NCBI GenBank assembly: GCA_018829445.1
Contig: JAHJTV010000086.1
Coordinates: 42,443-106,442 of the forward strand
Direction: 5' to 3'
DNA: 64,000 nucleotides
DNA from: a bacterium
GTDB lineage: Bacteria > SAR324 > XYD2-FULL-50-16
In this document: positions 8,657 through 17,755 of the stretch, in pieces
Numbering within the stretch: position 1 is the first letter of the stretch
How the letters are laid out: each line of letters opens with the position of its first letter
Made by a program: the position numbers and the translations under genes
Notes under the pieces: generated by a model
What the model was told of the DNA's origin: nothing
The model's input: the letters and a program-made list of their open reading frames with translations, nothing else
Database searches by the model: none

Positions 8657-10579
8657 ATGGATGGGTTAGAAAATCTGGATAACGATTCGATTCAACAGCT
8701 GATAGAAGACCTACGAAGCGATGATGAAAAGATTCGCAGGTATGCAGCCGAAGATTTAGGCTTTGGTATGCATGCCGAAGGAGTACCCCATCTTGCAAAA
8801 GGACTGGAGGATGAATCCATCGCTGTGTCTGAAGCCTGTGCTGATGCTTTGATAAAAATTGGTGGTCAGGAGGTTGCCGAGCGAATAGCTCCGGCATTGG
8901 CGTCTGAAAATGTTCGCTTAAGGAATCACGCATCCGAAATTATGAATCAACTTGGGGAATCCGCTGTTCCAGTATTGATTAAACAACTCGAATCGCCTAA
9001 TCATGATGTTCGCATCTTTGCGGTTGAAAACCTGGTTTGCATCAGCAGTCCCAAAAGTATTGGAGCTTTTATCAAGGCCTTGGATGATGATAATGTGAAT
9101 GTTGCCGCCGCCGCAGCAATTGGACTGGGTAAAGTTGGAGAGCCGGATCATCTGGAGGTTTTAAAAAAATACTTGGATTTTGAATCATGGATGCGATGCT
9201 CAGTTCTAAGAGGAATGGGATTTCTGGGCAATAAAAAGGCGATCGGCTCCATACTGCCATTAATCCATGATAATGACTTAATGGTAAAAATATCTGCCAT
9301 CCAAGCCCTGGCAACACTCGCTGACTACAATATCCTTCCAGAACTTTTAAATCTTTTGAAAGAAGAATCACTTGAGCTTTTCGGTATTGATACGCTGAGT
9401 GTAACCCATGAGATTATCAAAGCCTATCCGGACATTGACTATTCTTACCTGTTCGATGATGAACTGCTTAATGCCATGATTCAACTTACTAAGTTAGGTG
9501 GCACCGAGAGCCAAATTAAAGCAGTTGAAATCCTTGGATATTCAAAAGCAGAAAAGATTGTTCCTGACCTGATTAAACTGATTTCCAGTGATGGCATCGA
9601 TGTTAGAAAGACGATCGTCAACTCAATTGTTCAGATCGATCCTCAAGACCTGACATCACTGAAACGCTTTCTCGAAGATCCTGAAGCACTCTTTGAACAG
9701 AAATGCACGGCCCTGGAATGCATCGGAAGATCATCAAGTAAGCATCGCTATGAAATTATTAAGTATTTCTTAAGCTCCAAAAATGAAACTCTTCCCAGGA
9801 TAACACTCGATGCAATTCATGCTGATTTCAAGCCGGTACCTGTCAAAGAAATATCCAGATTATTAGAATCAGAAATTCCGGAAATCAGGGTAAGCGCGGC
9901 GGCTGCAATGGGTCGCTTGAAACAGGAAACGTTCATCAGCGTGTTGATTAAACAGTTGAATGACAAAAATCCTGAAGTGCAGGAAGCTGTTGATGATTCT
10001 CTCATTCAAATAGGTGAGAATCACGAAATCCCCTTGCTGGCGCCATACCTGGATTCTTTCAGCAAATCGGAACGTAAAACAGCATTTGAATACTTTGGTA
10101 TTCATCATCCTGAAACCATCAGCCATAAATTTTTAGAGGGATTGCAGGATCCAAGCGTTGAAATTCGGATGATTTCCTTTAAAGCGATTGCAAATTTGAA
10201 ACTGGCAAATCTGGATTTAATAAAAACAGGAGTGCAAGACCCGGTTGATATGGTTCAGGTGCAAGCAGTACGTACTTTAAAGTCACTACCTCTCTCCCAT
10301 GAAATAATTAGTTTCATCAAACATACTCTGCAAACAGCTTCCTCGGAAAGGGTGAAGGTTGAATTGATACAAGTCTTGTCTGGACTTGAAGATATTAATG
10401 TTGTAGATTCCATAATACCTCTGCTACACGATGACTCTTCATGGGTAAAAATCGAAGCTGTAGAATACCTTAAATCTCACGGTGATAGTTCAATAATTAA
10501 ACATCTGGAACCATTTCTGGAATCGGAAGATATTGATTTCGCTGAAATTGTTGAGGAAGCCATCAGTCAGCTTGAATAA
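8657..10579 (+). CDS. HEAT/PBS-lyase-like repeat protein in the chemosensory cluster
   Basis: A 640-residue protein made almost entirely of HEAT-like helix pairs, with units resembling LESPNHDVRIFAVENLVCIS and LDDDNVNVAAAAAIGLGKVG repeating every 30-37 residues from about residue 10 to the C-terminus. No signal peptide, membrane segment or catalytic motif is visible. HEAT solenoids are protein-binding platforms, and repeats of this kind also occur in some other bacterial chemosensory clusters. Its place between cheR and cheY, in the same direction, with cheY only 17 bases downstream, suggests a role in array assembly or in reading out CheY. This is inferred from position only. Acidic residues in the loops make a DNA-binding role unlikely. 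Confidence 0.85.
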   Translation: MDGLENLDNDSIQQLIEDLRSDDEKIRRYAAEDLGFGMHAEGVPHLAKGLEDESIAVSEACADALIKIGGQEVAERIAPALASENVRLRNHASEIMNQLGESAVPVLIKQLESPNHDVRIFAVENLVCISSPKSIGAFIKALDDDNVNVAAAAAIGLGKVGEPDHLEVLKKYLDFESWMRCSVLRGMGFLGNKKAIGSILPLIHDNDLMVKISAIQALATLADYNILPELLNLLKEESLELFGIDTLSVTHEIIKAYPDIDYSYLFDDELLNAMIQLTKLGGTESQIKAVEILGYSKAEKIVPDLIKLISSDGIDVRKTIVNSIVQIDPQDLTSLKRFLEDPEALFEQKCTALECIGRSSSKHRYEIIKYFLSSKNETLPRITLDAIHADFKPVPVKEISRLLESEIPEIRVSAAAAMGRLKQETFISVLIKQLNDKNPEVQEAVDDSLIQIGENHEIPLLAPYLDSFSKSERKTAFEYFGIHHPETISHKFLEGLQDPSVEIRMISFKAIANLKLANLDLIKTGVQDPVDMVQVQAVRTLKSLPLSHEIISFIKHTLQTASSERVKVELIQVLSGLEDINVVDSIIPLLHDDSSWVKIEAVEYLKSHGDSSIIKHLEPFLESEDIDFAEIVEEAISQLE

Positions 10580-10596
10580 TTGAATTAGGGTTTTGA

Positions 10597-10968
10597 ATGT
10601 CAAAACGAATTTTGGTCATTGATGATTCGCCTATTGTCCGCAATTTACACTCCGTAATGTTAAAATCTGCCGGTTTTCAAACCGAAGATGCGGTAAATGG
10701 TTTCGACGCTCTGGAAAAGGCAATGAAAATCGATTTTGATCTCATGATTGTCGATATTAATATGCCGAAAATGGATGGGTTTGCCTTTTGCAGGGAGATA
10801 AGAAATAGCACTAAATATAAGGATACACCACTTCTGATCGTTTCAACCGAATCTGAAGCGGAAGATAAAATGAAAGGGTTTAAGGCCGGAGCAAATCTAT
10901 ATTTAATTAAGCCGGTTAGACCTGAAATTTTAATAGAAAATGTTAACCTGTTACTTCAAAAAGATTAG
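10597..10968 (+). CDS. cheY: CheY-like single-domain response regulator
   Basis: A stand-alone receiver of 123 residues, the likely output of the CheA kinase encoded next. All phosphorylation residues are present: Asp9-Asp10, acceptor Asp53 in MIVDINMPKMDG, Ser83-Thr84 in LIVSTES, and Lys105 in LIKPVRP. No output domain follows. It sits 17 bases after the HEAT-repeat gene and 55 bases before cheA, in the same operon. Whether it acts on a flagellar motor, a type IV pilus or another target cannot be read here; no motility genes are in the window. Confidence 0.95.
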   Translation: MSKRILVIDDSPIVRNLHSVMLKSAGFQTEDAVNGFDALEKAMKIDFDLMIVDINMPKMDGFAFCREIRNSTKYKDTPLLIVSTESEAEDKMKGFKAGANLYLIKPVRPEILIENVNLLLQKD

Positions 10969-11023
10969 ATTTCAAGACTCCAGTGAATTCCGTTAACTAG
11001 TGGTTTAAAGTCCAGGCAATAAA

Positions 11024-13603
11024 ATGGCTGATGATCTGAATGATATGATTCAAGGTTTTGTGGAAGAATCTCACGAAGCATTTGATGATATTGAAAATGA
11101 TCTTTTAACAATAGAAAGCAATCCGGAAGATTTGAGCATTGTCAATGGCATATTTCGTGTCATGCACACTATAAAGGGGACAGCCGGCTTCCTGAATTTG
11201 GATGATATTGGAAAACTCGCTCACAAGATTGAATCAATTTTTGACATGATTCGCAGAGAAGAGCTCAAAATAACGTCAGATATTATGGATACCCTATTAC
11301 CTTCCATAGATCTGTTGAAACTCATGGTCTTTGAACTGATAGAATCAAAAAAATCTCAATACAATCTTGAAGAAACCCTGTCTGCTTTACAGATACTAAC
11401 CCGCGTTTCTGCCGCAGCAGGAGAAAAAAAAGAGGAACCTAACCCGTTTTTTAATCTGGATTCCTCTGATGAAAGGAGAACAGAGACTTCAAGGCAAAAA
11501 AGCATTCGTGATAAACATTTACTACAATTCAGGGAAGATATTGTAAGTGTTTCTCAGCAACTAAAATCCGATTTTGTGATTGAAGCGGAGGAGCACCTGG
11601 AAATAATTGAAGCAAATCTATTAATTCTAGAGCAGAATCCGGAAGATAAAAATTCCATCAATGAGGTCTTTAGGGCAATCCATTCAATTAAAGGAACATC
11701 GGATTACGTTAATCTTGCAACTATCACCGAGATTTCCCACAAACTGGAGACGATTTTTGATCAGATTAGAAAAGACTCACAAAAATACAACAATGAAATT
11801 GCCGATGTCGTTCTGAAAGGAATTGATATTTTAAAAACCCTGATTTTCATGCTTAAGACTGACGATACATCAGCTGAAATCAGAATAGGTGAAATTATTG
11901 AACAATTGGAAAAACTGATCATTCTCAAAAAGCAACCCTTAACAATAAAGGTCGAACCCAAAGAAGCCTTGCCCAGTTCCATCAATGCGTTTAAAAATAT
12001 CAGTTCACAACAAATATTGGTGGTGCAACATTTAGGAAATAGTTTTTTGAACGATATCCTGGAACCGGAAGAGTTGATGGTTTTATTACGTTCTGTTAAA
12101 ACACTCAGGGATGGAGCCAGAAGAGTCGGGCTGAATAAGGTGGTTTCACAATCCCTTCATTTGGAAAACATGATTTCAGCTGTCAGTTCAGGGAGAACAG
12201 GCATTGAGGAGATAAGAGAAACCTTCCAGAATTTGAGCGATGACCTGATTTCAGAAGTAAACAGAATCATTGACACTCCTGAAGACGAAATTTTAAAGCT
12301 AATCGCAACCTACTCAAGCAAAACGGATACTCTCAATCCCGCGGTTCCTGAAAAACTGTCGGGCCAGGATAAATCTTCCGATTCGACGGCAACTCAGCCA
12401 TTGATAAAAGACAGTACCATTAAGACAATGAGGGTTGATTCAAGTCGATTGGATACCTTCATGAATCTTATTGGAGAATTGATCATTACCAGAAACAGCT
12501 TCAGCCATACCATCAGTGAGATGAATGAACAGAAGGTTCCCGAAAATATAATTCTGGAACTTAAATCCATGGAAGCAAACTTCAACAGAATCTCGGAAGA
12601 TCTTCAAGCAACATTGATGGATATTCGCCTCCTGCCAGTCAAATCTGTCTTCCAGAAAATACCGCGGATTATCAGAGATATTGCCAGAAGGAAAGATAAG
12701 AAAATCCAGTTTCAGATAATTGGCGAAAATACTGAAATTGATAAATCAATTATTGAAATGATTGGTGATCCTCTGGTCCATATTGTCAGAAATTGTTGTG
12801 ACCATGGGATTGAATCGATTGAAGAACGGAAAAAACTGGGTAAGCCGGAGACGGGTAACATTATTCTAAGGGCAAGTCATTTGGGTAGTGCGATTGCAAT
12901 CGATGTTATTGACGATGGTGCCGGAATTGATACTGACAAGGTTCGGCAGATCGCCATTGAAAGAGGAATGCTTTCAAGGGAGAAAGCCGAGAGTCTCGAC
13001 AAAAAGGCAATCAACAGTTATATCTTTCAACCGGGATTCTCAACCGCTGACGAAGTTACTGATATTAGCGGAAGAGGAGTTGGTATGGATGTTGTCATCA
13101 CCAACATTAAAAAGATCCATGGTTCAGTTGACGTTGAATCCGATAAAGGTCAAGGAACCCAAGTCAGACTCCTTTTACCGTTAACCCTGGCCGTTGTTGA
13201 CGCCCTACTGGTTTTGGATAATAACCAGAAATACGCCATCCCTCTTGAAACCGTAAAAGAGACCATCGAAATTAGAGAAGAAGAGCTGCAAACTCTTAAA
13301 AATAATGAAGCCATTAACCTGAGAGGGGATATTATTGGTATAACAAGATTATCAAACCTTTTAGGGATGCCCCAAAAACCCTATGATCCTGAATATGTGC
13401 TTAGCGTTGTTTTTTTACAGGCGGGAACTCGTATTATTGGAATTGTGGTTGATGACTTATCGAACCAGCAGGAAATTGTTGTTAAACCCTTGCAAAAATA
13501 CCTTTCCAATATTCCGGGAATCAGCGGATCAACTATTCTTGGGAATGGTGAGATCATTCTTATTCTCGATCCGGCAGAACTCATCGATATTGCTTCCATG
13601 TAA
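11024..13603 (+). CDS. cheA: CheA histidine kinase with two HPt domains and a degenerate third
   Basis: Cytoplasmic kinase that phosphorylates CheB and CheY in response to receptors. In order: HPt1 with phospho-acceptor His48 in RVMHTIKGTAGFL; HPt2 with His220 in RAIHSIKGTSDYV; an HPt-like segment (about 330-420) in which LRSVKTLRDGARRVGL aligns with the HPt core but has Lys359 where His should be; the dimerisation helices from about 468 (MRVDSSRLDTFMNLIGEL); the ATPase domain with N box (DPLVHIVRNCCDHGIE), DDGAGID and GFSTADEVTDISGRGVGMDV; and a C-terminal CheW-like domain (about 725-859). The ATPase motifs are intact. At 859 residues it is longer than E. coli CheA because of the extra HPt units. 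No separate P2 response-regulator docking domain is recognisable. Confidence 0.95.
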   Translation: MADDLNDMIQGFVEESHEAFDDIENDLLTIESNPEDLSIVNGIFRVMHTIKGTAGFLNLDDIGKLAHKIESIFDMIRREELKITSDIMDTLLPSIDLLKLMVFELIESKKSQYNLEETLSALQILTRVSAAAGEKKEEPNPFFNLDSSDERRTETSRQKSIRDKHLLQFREDIVSVSQQLKSDFVIEAEEHLEIIEANLLILEQNPEDKNSINEVFRAIHSIKGTSDYVNLATITEISHKLETIFDQIRKDSQKYNNEIADVVLKGIDILKTLIFMLKTDDTSAEIRIGEIIEQLEKLIILKKQPLTIKVEPKEALPSSINAFKNISSQQILVVQHLGNSFLNDILEPEELMVLLRSVKTLRDGARRVGLNKVVSQSLHLENMISAVSSGRTGIEEIRETFQNLSDDLISEVNRIIDTPEDEILKLIATYSSKTDTLNPAVPEKLSGQDKSSDSTATQPLIKDSTIKTMRVDSSRLDTFMNLIGELIITRNSFSHTISEMNEQKVPENIILELKSMEANFNRISEDLQATLMDIRLLPVKSVFQKIPRIIRDIARRKDKKIQFQIIGENTEIDKSIIEMIGDPLVHIVRNCCDHGIESIEERKKLGKPETGNIILRASHLGSAIAIDVIDDGAGIDTDKVRQIAIERGMLSREKAESLDKKAINSYIFQPGFSTADEVTDISGRGVGMDVVITNIKKIHGSVDVESDKGQGTQVRLLLPLTLAVVDALLVLDNNQKYAIPLETVKETIEIREEELQTLKNNEAINLRGDIIGITRLSNLLGMPQKPYDPEYVLSVVFLQAGTRIIGIVVDDLSNQQEIVVKPLQKYLSNIPGISGSTILGNGEIILILDPAELIDIASM

Positions 13604-13738
13604 TCTCTGCCCGTAGGGGCGCAAGTGCTTTGACTTTCATCATAGACTTAAACCCCTACCTGTTCTAGTATTCAACAAGGCAGTATCGATCCCCCTCAGA
13701 TTACATTTCCAAATTAAATTCTCTAGCATCAAAGTATT

Positions 13739-15898
13739 ATGACTCCAAAAAAACTGATTACTTCCGCTTTACCTTACGTTAACAACGCACCCCATTTGGG
13801 CAATATAATTGGCTGTGTTTTATCAGCAGATACTTTTGCCAGGTATTGCCGGGCGAAAGGATATGAAACCTTGTATATCTGTGCGACTGATGAGTATGGA
13901 ACAGCCACGGAAAACAAAGCTCGTGCGGAGGGTCTTACACCGAAAGAGATCTGCGATAAATACCACGCCATCCATAAGACTATCTATGAGCATTTTAATA
14001 TTTCGTTTGATTACTTTGGACGGACTTCTCACCCGGAGCATATCGAAGTTACACAGTCCATCTATAAAGACCTCGAAAAACAGAATATGATAGAGGAGTT
14101 GGAAACTGAACAAACCTATTGTGATCATGACCAGATGTTCCTGGCAGATCGTTATGTCATCGGAATCTGCCCTCATTGCGGTTTTGATGATGCAAGAGGC
14201 GATCAGTGCGATAAATGTGGAAAGCTATTGCAACCAACAGAAATTATTAACCCCAAATGTCAGATTTGCGGCAATGCACCCTCAAGCAGAAGTACCAAGC
14301 ATCTTTATATCAAACTTCCCAAACTGGAGAATGAATTAAAGGCATTTCACAAAGCATCCATTGATAAAGGAAAATGGACGAACAACGCCATAACGTTAAC
14401 CAATGGCTGGCTGGAAAACGGTTTAATTGAACGCCCCATTACCAGGGATTTGAAGTGGGGAATCCAGGTTCCAAGGGAAGGGTATGAAAACAAGGTTTTT
14501 TATGTCTGGTTTGATGCGCCCATCGGATACATTTCTACAACCAAAAGAGCTCTGCCGGACAGTTGGCAAGACTGGTGGCTCAATCCTGACGAGACGGAGC
14601 TTTACCAGTTCATGGCAAAAGACAATATTCCGTTTCACACGGTAGTTTTTCCTGCCTGTTTGATTGGAACACGTCAAAATTGGACCTTGCTGCATCACAT
14701 AAACGCAACGGAATATTTAAACTATGAGAAAGATAAATTCTCAAAATCAAGAAGTATCGGAGTGTTTGGAACAGATGTTGTCAATTCCAATATTCCTGTT
14801 GATCTTTGGAGATTTTATCTGCTGTTCAACCGACCGGAGAAATCAGACTCCAGTTTTTCCTGGAACACCTTCCTTGAAGATATAAACAGCAATTTTATCG
14901 ACAACATTGGAAACCTGCTCAACAGGGTTCTCGTCTTCTTTGACAAACACTTTGGTGGAGAAATAACACCGGTGGAATTCGATGAGAATCAAAAACAATT
15001 CCTTGAATCAATCAGGCAGGCAGAAAAGAATATTGTTGATCTCTTTGAATCCGTCAAAATTAAGGAAGCTCTAAAAAGCATTCTCGCAATGGGCAAGGTC
15101 AGTAACAAGTTTTTTCAAGATGAAGAGCCATGGTCATCAATTAAATCGGATGCTCCAAAAGCAAGATCAAGCCTGACGGCGCTCATTTACGTATTAAGAG
15201 ATACCGGCATCATGTTGGCCCCATATATGCCTGAAACATCCACTAGAATGCTCTCCATGTTCGGACCGGATAAAGTTGATTTTGGTTTATTGGGAAAATG
15301 GAATGATTTTGAGGGACGAAAACTTGATAAACCCCAATTGTTATTCAAGAAACTTGAAAAGAAAACGGTGGATGCTTATCGTGATAGGTTTTCCGGTAAA
15401 CAACCGGAGGTTAAAGACCCCTTGAAAGCCTGGTCGCAAATTCAAATCAAAGTCGGTGAAATCAAATCCATTTCTGTTCATCCCTCTGCTGACCTATTGT
15501 ATGTTGAAGAGGTCGACTGTGGAGAAGAGAGTCCCAGAACAATTGTTTCCGGGCTGGTGAAGTACTATCAACGGGATGAGCTACTGGGGAAAAAAGTGCT
15601 GATTGTATCAAATCTGGCACCCGCAAATCTCAGGGGCGTTCAATCTGAAGGGATGCTGTTGACAGCCGAGAAAAAGAAAAAAATTGAAGTTATTGAAGTT
15701 GAAAACGCAAAACCTGGAGATGAGGTTCGACTGGAGAATGAAACCGATTTCTCATCTATCGCTGAGATTACAATAGATACTTTTGCAGAAGCAGACCTGA
15801 AGGTCGAGGATTACCATATGCGCATGAACGGGCAAAACCTGATTGTCAACGGGCTGCCGATCAAAACTCGGATTGTGGCAAATGGAAAGGTTAAATGA
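13739..15898 (+). CDS. metG: Methionyl-tRNA synthetase with C-terminal tRNA-binding domain
   Basis: Charges tRNA-Met. The 719-residue protein has the class I HIGH motif as HLGN (APHLGNIIG) near residue 20, a CP insertion with paired zinc knuckles (CPHCGFDDARGDQCDKCG, then CQICG), WFDAPIGYIS, and the KMSKS loop as KFSKSRSIGVFG. A helical anticodon domain with DNIGNLLNRVLVFF follows, and the end is an EMAP-II/Trbp111-like OB domain (about 560-680) with IKVGEIKSISVHPSADLL and ANLRGVQSEGMLL. The KFSKS variant is tolerated in this family. It stands alone after cheA, and a strong intrinsic terminator overlaps its stop codon. Confidence 0.97.
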   Translation: MTPKKLITSALPYVNNAPHLGNIIGCVLSADTFARYCRAKGYETLYICATDEYGTATENKARAEGLTPKEICDKYHAIHKTIYEHFNISFDYFGRTSHPEHIEVTQSIYKDLEKQNMIEELETEQTYCDHDQMFLADRYVIGICPHCGFDDARGDQCDKCGKLLQPTEIINPKCQICGNAPSSRSTKHLYIKLPKLENELKAFHKASIDKGKWTNNAITLTNGWLENGLIERPITRDLKWGIQVPREGYENKVFYVWFDAPIGYISTTKRALPDSWQDWWLNPDETELYQFMAKDNIPFHTVVFPACLIGTRQNWTLLHHINATEYLNYEKDKFSKSRSIGVFGTDVVNSNIPVDLWRFYLLFNRPEKSDSSFSWNTFLEDINSNFIDNIGNLLNRVLVFFDKHFGGEITPVEFDENQKQFLESIRQAEKNIVDLFESVKIKEALKSILAMGKVSNKFFQDEEPWSSIKSDAPKARSSLTALIYVLRDTGIMLAPYMPETSTRMLSMFGPDKVDFGLLGKWNDFEGRKLDKPQLLFKKLEKKTVDAYRDRFSGKQPEVKDPLKAWSQIQIKVGEIKSISVHPSADLLYVEEVDCGEESPRTIVSGLVKYYQRDELLGKKVLIVSNLAPANLRGVQSEGMLLTAEKKKKIEVIEVENAKPGDEVRLENETDFSSIAEITIDTFAEADLKVEDYHMRMNGQNLIVNGLPIKTRIVANGKVK

Positions 15899-15925
15899 AT
15901 CCTCGTTGTAATGGATTCATTTTTT
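15894..15925 (+). terminator. Intrinsic terminator of metG
   Basis: AATGAATCC (15894-15902) pairs perfectly with GGATTCATT (15913-15921) across a 10-base loop and is followed by further Ts. The metG stop codon lies within the 5' arm. The T-rich tail follows the plus-strand gene. Confidence 0.85.
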
Positions 15926-15947
15926 GTAGAGATGTTTGATTGATCAG

Positions 15948-16382
15948 TTAGAATCTAAGCTCGTAATTAATCAGTTGCATACTGGGGGGGATTTTTTTAA
16001 TCTCACTTTCAGCAAATAAAAACTCTCGATTATGATGGGATGTATTGTAAACCTCTCCCTTAAATTCATCATTTATTTCTTCCTGATAAGGGAAAACAGC
16101 CTGCCTGTTTAATTGCAGAACACCAAATACAAATCCCAAAAAGACGCCCACACCATAGCCCTGCAATAAACTTCCACGCAAGTCGGCGCCTGGCGCCAAG
16201 GGATCTAACATCCAGTATGCAAGGCCGATTACCATTCCACCGGCTCCTCCAGCAATGGAGTAGTAAGCAACCGATCGCAGTGCCGGTTTTCCGGCATCTT
16301 GTGCAAAAGCCTGATTCTGGGTCAAAAGAATACTTACCACTATTACTGTTATCGTACTAACTTTTATTAACTTTTTCTTCAT
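15948..16382 (-). CDS. Hypothetical exported protein with two hydrophobic segments
   Basis: I do not recognise the family. The 144-residue product starts with a lysine-rich N-terminus and a hydrophobic stretch ending QNQAFA-QDAG, a good signal peptide with likely cleavage after Ala28. Two Gly-rich hydrophobic segments follow (about 41-58 and 70-90, GAGGMVIGLAYWML and YGVGVFLGFVFGVLQL), which look like a membrane hairpin. The polar C-terminal 50 residues would be exposed. It is convergent with metG and separated from the glycosyltransferase pair by about 125 bases; no functional link can be claimed. Confidence 0.7.
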   Translation of the reverse strand: MKKKLIKVSTITVIVVSILLTQNQAFAQDAGKPALRSVAYYSIAGGAGGMVIGLAYWMLDPLAPGADLRGSLLQGYGVGVFLGFVFGVLQLNRQAVFPYQEEINDEFKGEVYNTSHHNREFLFAESEIKKIPPSMQLINYELRF

Positions 16383-16507
16383 TCGTCGTTTTTTAAGTGG
16401 TTTATTAATATCTGCTTCAAGTCCTTAAAATCAATTCATCATTCATGCCTTTTGGAATCAGAGACATCAATATATCCTTTGATACCTACCCAAGTATAAG
16501 GTTCAGA

Positions 16508-17674
16508 TCAAACTGGCTTCTTTACCCTATTCACTTCCGAGTCCCGATTGGAGCAAGTTTCATAAAAAGCCAGCATATTGGAAGTGAATGCCTCCAATGT
16601 ATACTTTTCCTGATAATCTTTAAGTGCTTTTTCCCCCATTTTTATGAATTCATCTCTATTTCCATAGATCCATTTTATTGCTCTGACCAGTTCCATTGCA
16701 GTTTTTTCCGCGCATAAGTACCCATTTTTTTTGTGCTCAACAATATCCGGTAGAGTTCCTGTCGGGAATGAGACAACAGGAATCCCTAGGGAAAAAAATT
16801 CCACACAAACCCGGCAATTGACCTCACTTGCAGTTGATGGGATAACGCCGCAGTCGACTGTCGAAAGGATGCCTCCCAAATCATCCTGAAATCCCAACAT
16901 TGTAACCTGTTTGTTAAGATTGTTGGATTTTATGAATTGCTCTATTTTGTTTAACTCATCCGGATATTCTCCTTTGTCCTTAATTAGGAAAAGCAGATGG
17001 AATACGGGATCATCAATCAATTTAAGTGCTTCCAGGAGTATCAGATGTCCTTTAATCTGTTGTGTTCGCCCTAAAAGCGTTAATACAAATGCTTCTTCAG
17101 GTATGTTGTGTCTGGTGCGGGAAGATTCCCTATTAGATTCAGTATTCTGACTTACCGGGGTGTCACCATAATGGACGGTGGTAATGTTCTGCAATCGATT
17201 TCCCCCAAATAATCCTTCCATCCAGCGTCTGACCGGAGAGCCTACGGTAACTATACCATCACAGCATTTGGAGCCGTAAAGATATCGATTAAAAATATTA
17301 TTCCGGGGGGGGGATGCAACTCCTCTGGTTTTTATATAGATAATTCCTAACCTGAAATACCTGACAATACTGAATAAAAAAGCCCCGTTTGACTTAAAAG
17401 AGTTTATTAGTTGAATCCCTTTGTGATCAATATGAAAAAAAAGTCGTTTCAGATTTTTCAATTGAACAACAGGATTATAAGAATCCAAAGCTACATCGGT
17501 GATGACTTCCAATCCTCTTTCCCGGGCTTTTTGGTGAACCGGAGAATTCAGGTTTACTATAAGCCAAACCTGAATCCCCTGGTTTTTTAAACCCCGTGCG
17601 AGATTTAATGCATAGGCAGCTTCAGCATTCCACCACCGAACATTAATTGCCAATAAGACTCGTTTAATCAACAT
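16508..17674 (-). CDS. GT4-family glycosyltransferase
   Basis: Predicted GT-B fold glycosyltransferase of 388 residues, probably adding a sugar to LPS or another surface glycan at the cytoplasmic face. It begins with an N-terminal Rossmann pattern (RVLLAINVRWWNAEAAYALN). The C-terminal donor-binding half includes VLTLLGRTQQIKGHLILLEAL and the GT4 acceptor/donor loop EFFSLGIPVVSFPTGTLPDI followed by NGYLC, the usual EX7E region. It lies 81 bases downstream of the heptosyltransferase-like gene on the same strand, so the two may form one LPS core operon. The sugar donor and acceptor are not inferable. Confidence 0.87.
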   Translation of the reverse strand: MLIKRVLLAINVRWWNAEAAYALNLARGLKNQGIQVWLIVNLNSPVHQKARERGLEVITDVALDSYNPVVQLKNLKRLFFHIDHKGIQLINSFKSNGAFLFSIVRYFRLGIIYIKTRGVASPPRNNIFNRYLYGSKCCDGIVTVGSPVRRWMEGLFGGNRLQNITTVHYGDTPVSQNTESNRESSRTRHNIPEEAFVLTLLGRTQQIKGHLILLEALKLIDDPVFHLLFLIKDKGEYPDELNKIEQFIKSNNLNKQVTMLGFQDDLGGILSTVDCGVIPSTASEVNCRVCVEFFSLGIPVVSFPTGTLPDIVEHKKNGYLCAEKTAMELVRAIKWIYGNRDEFIKMGEKALKDYQEKYTLEAFTSNMLAFYETCSNRDSEVNRVKKPV

Positions 17675-17755
17675 CTTTATCTTTATCCATGACCTGATCC
17701 ACCTGTTCTCCTTTCTGCTTTTAAGGACAGATATCTATGTGTGGAACAAGCGGGT

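Noticed and set aside
13604..13738. GTAGGGG / CCCCTAC inverted repeat after cheA as terminator
   Set aside because: The 7-base arms are separated by more than 30 bases and no T-run follows; too weak to call.
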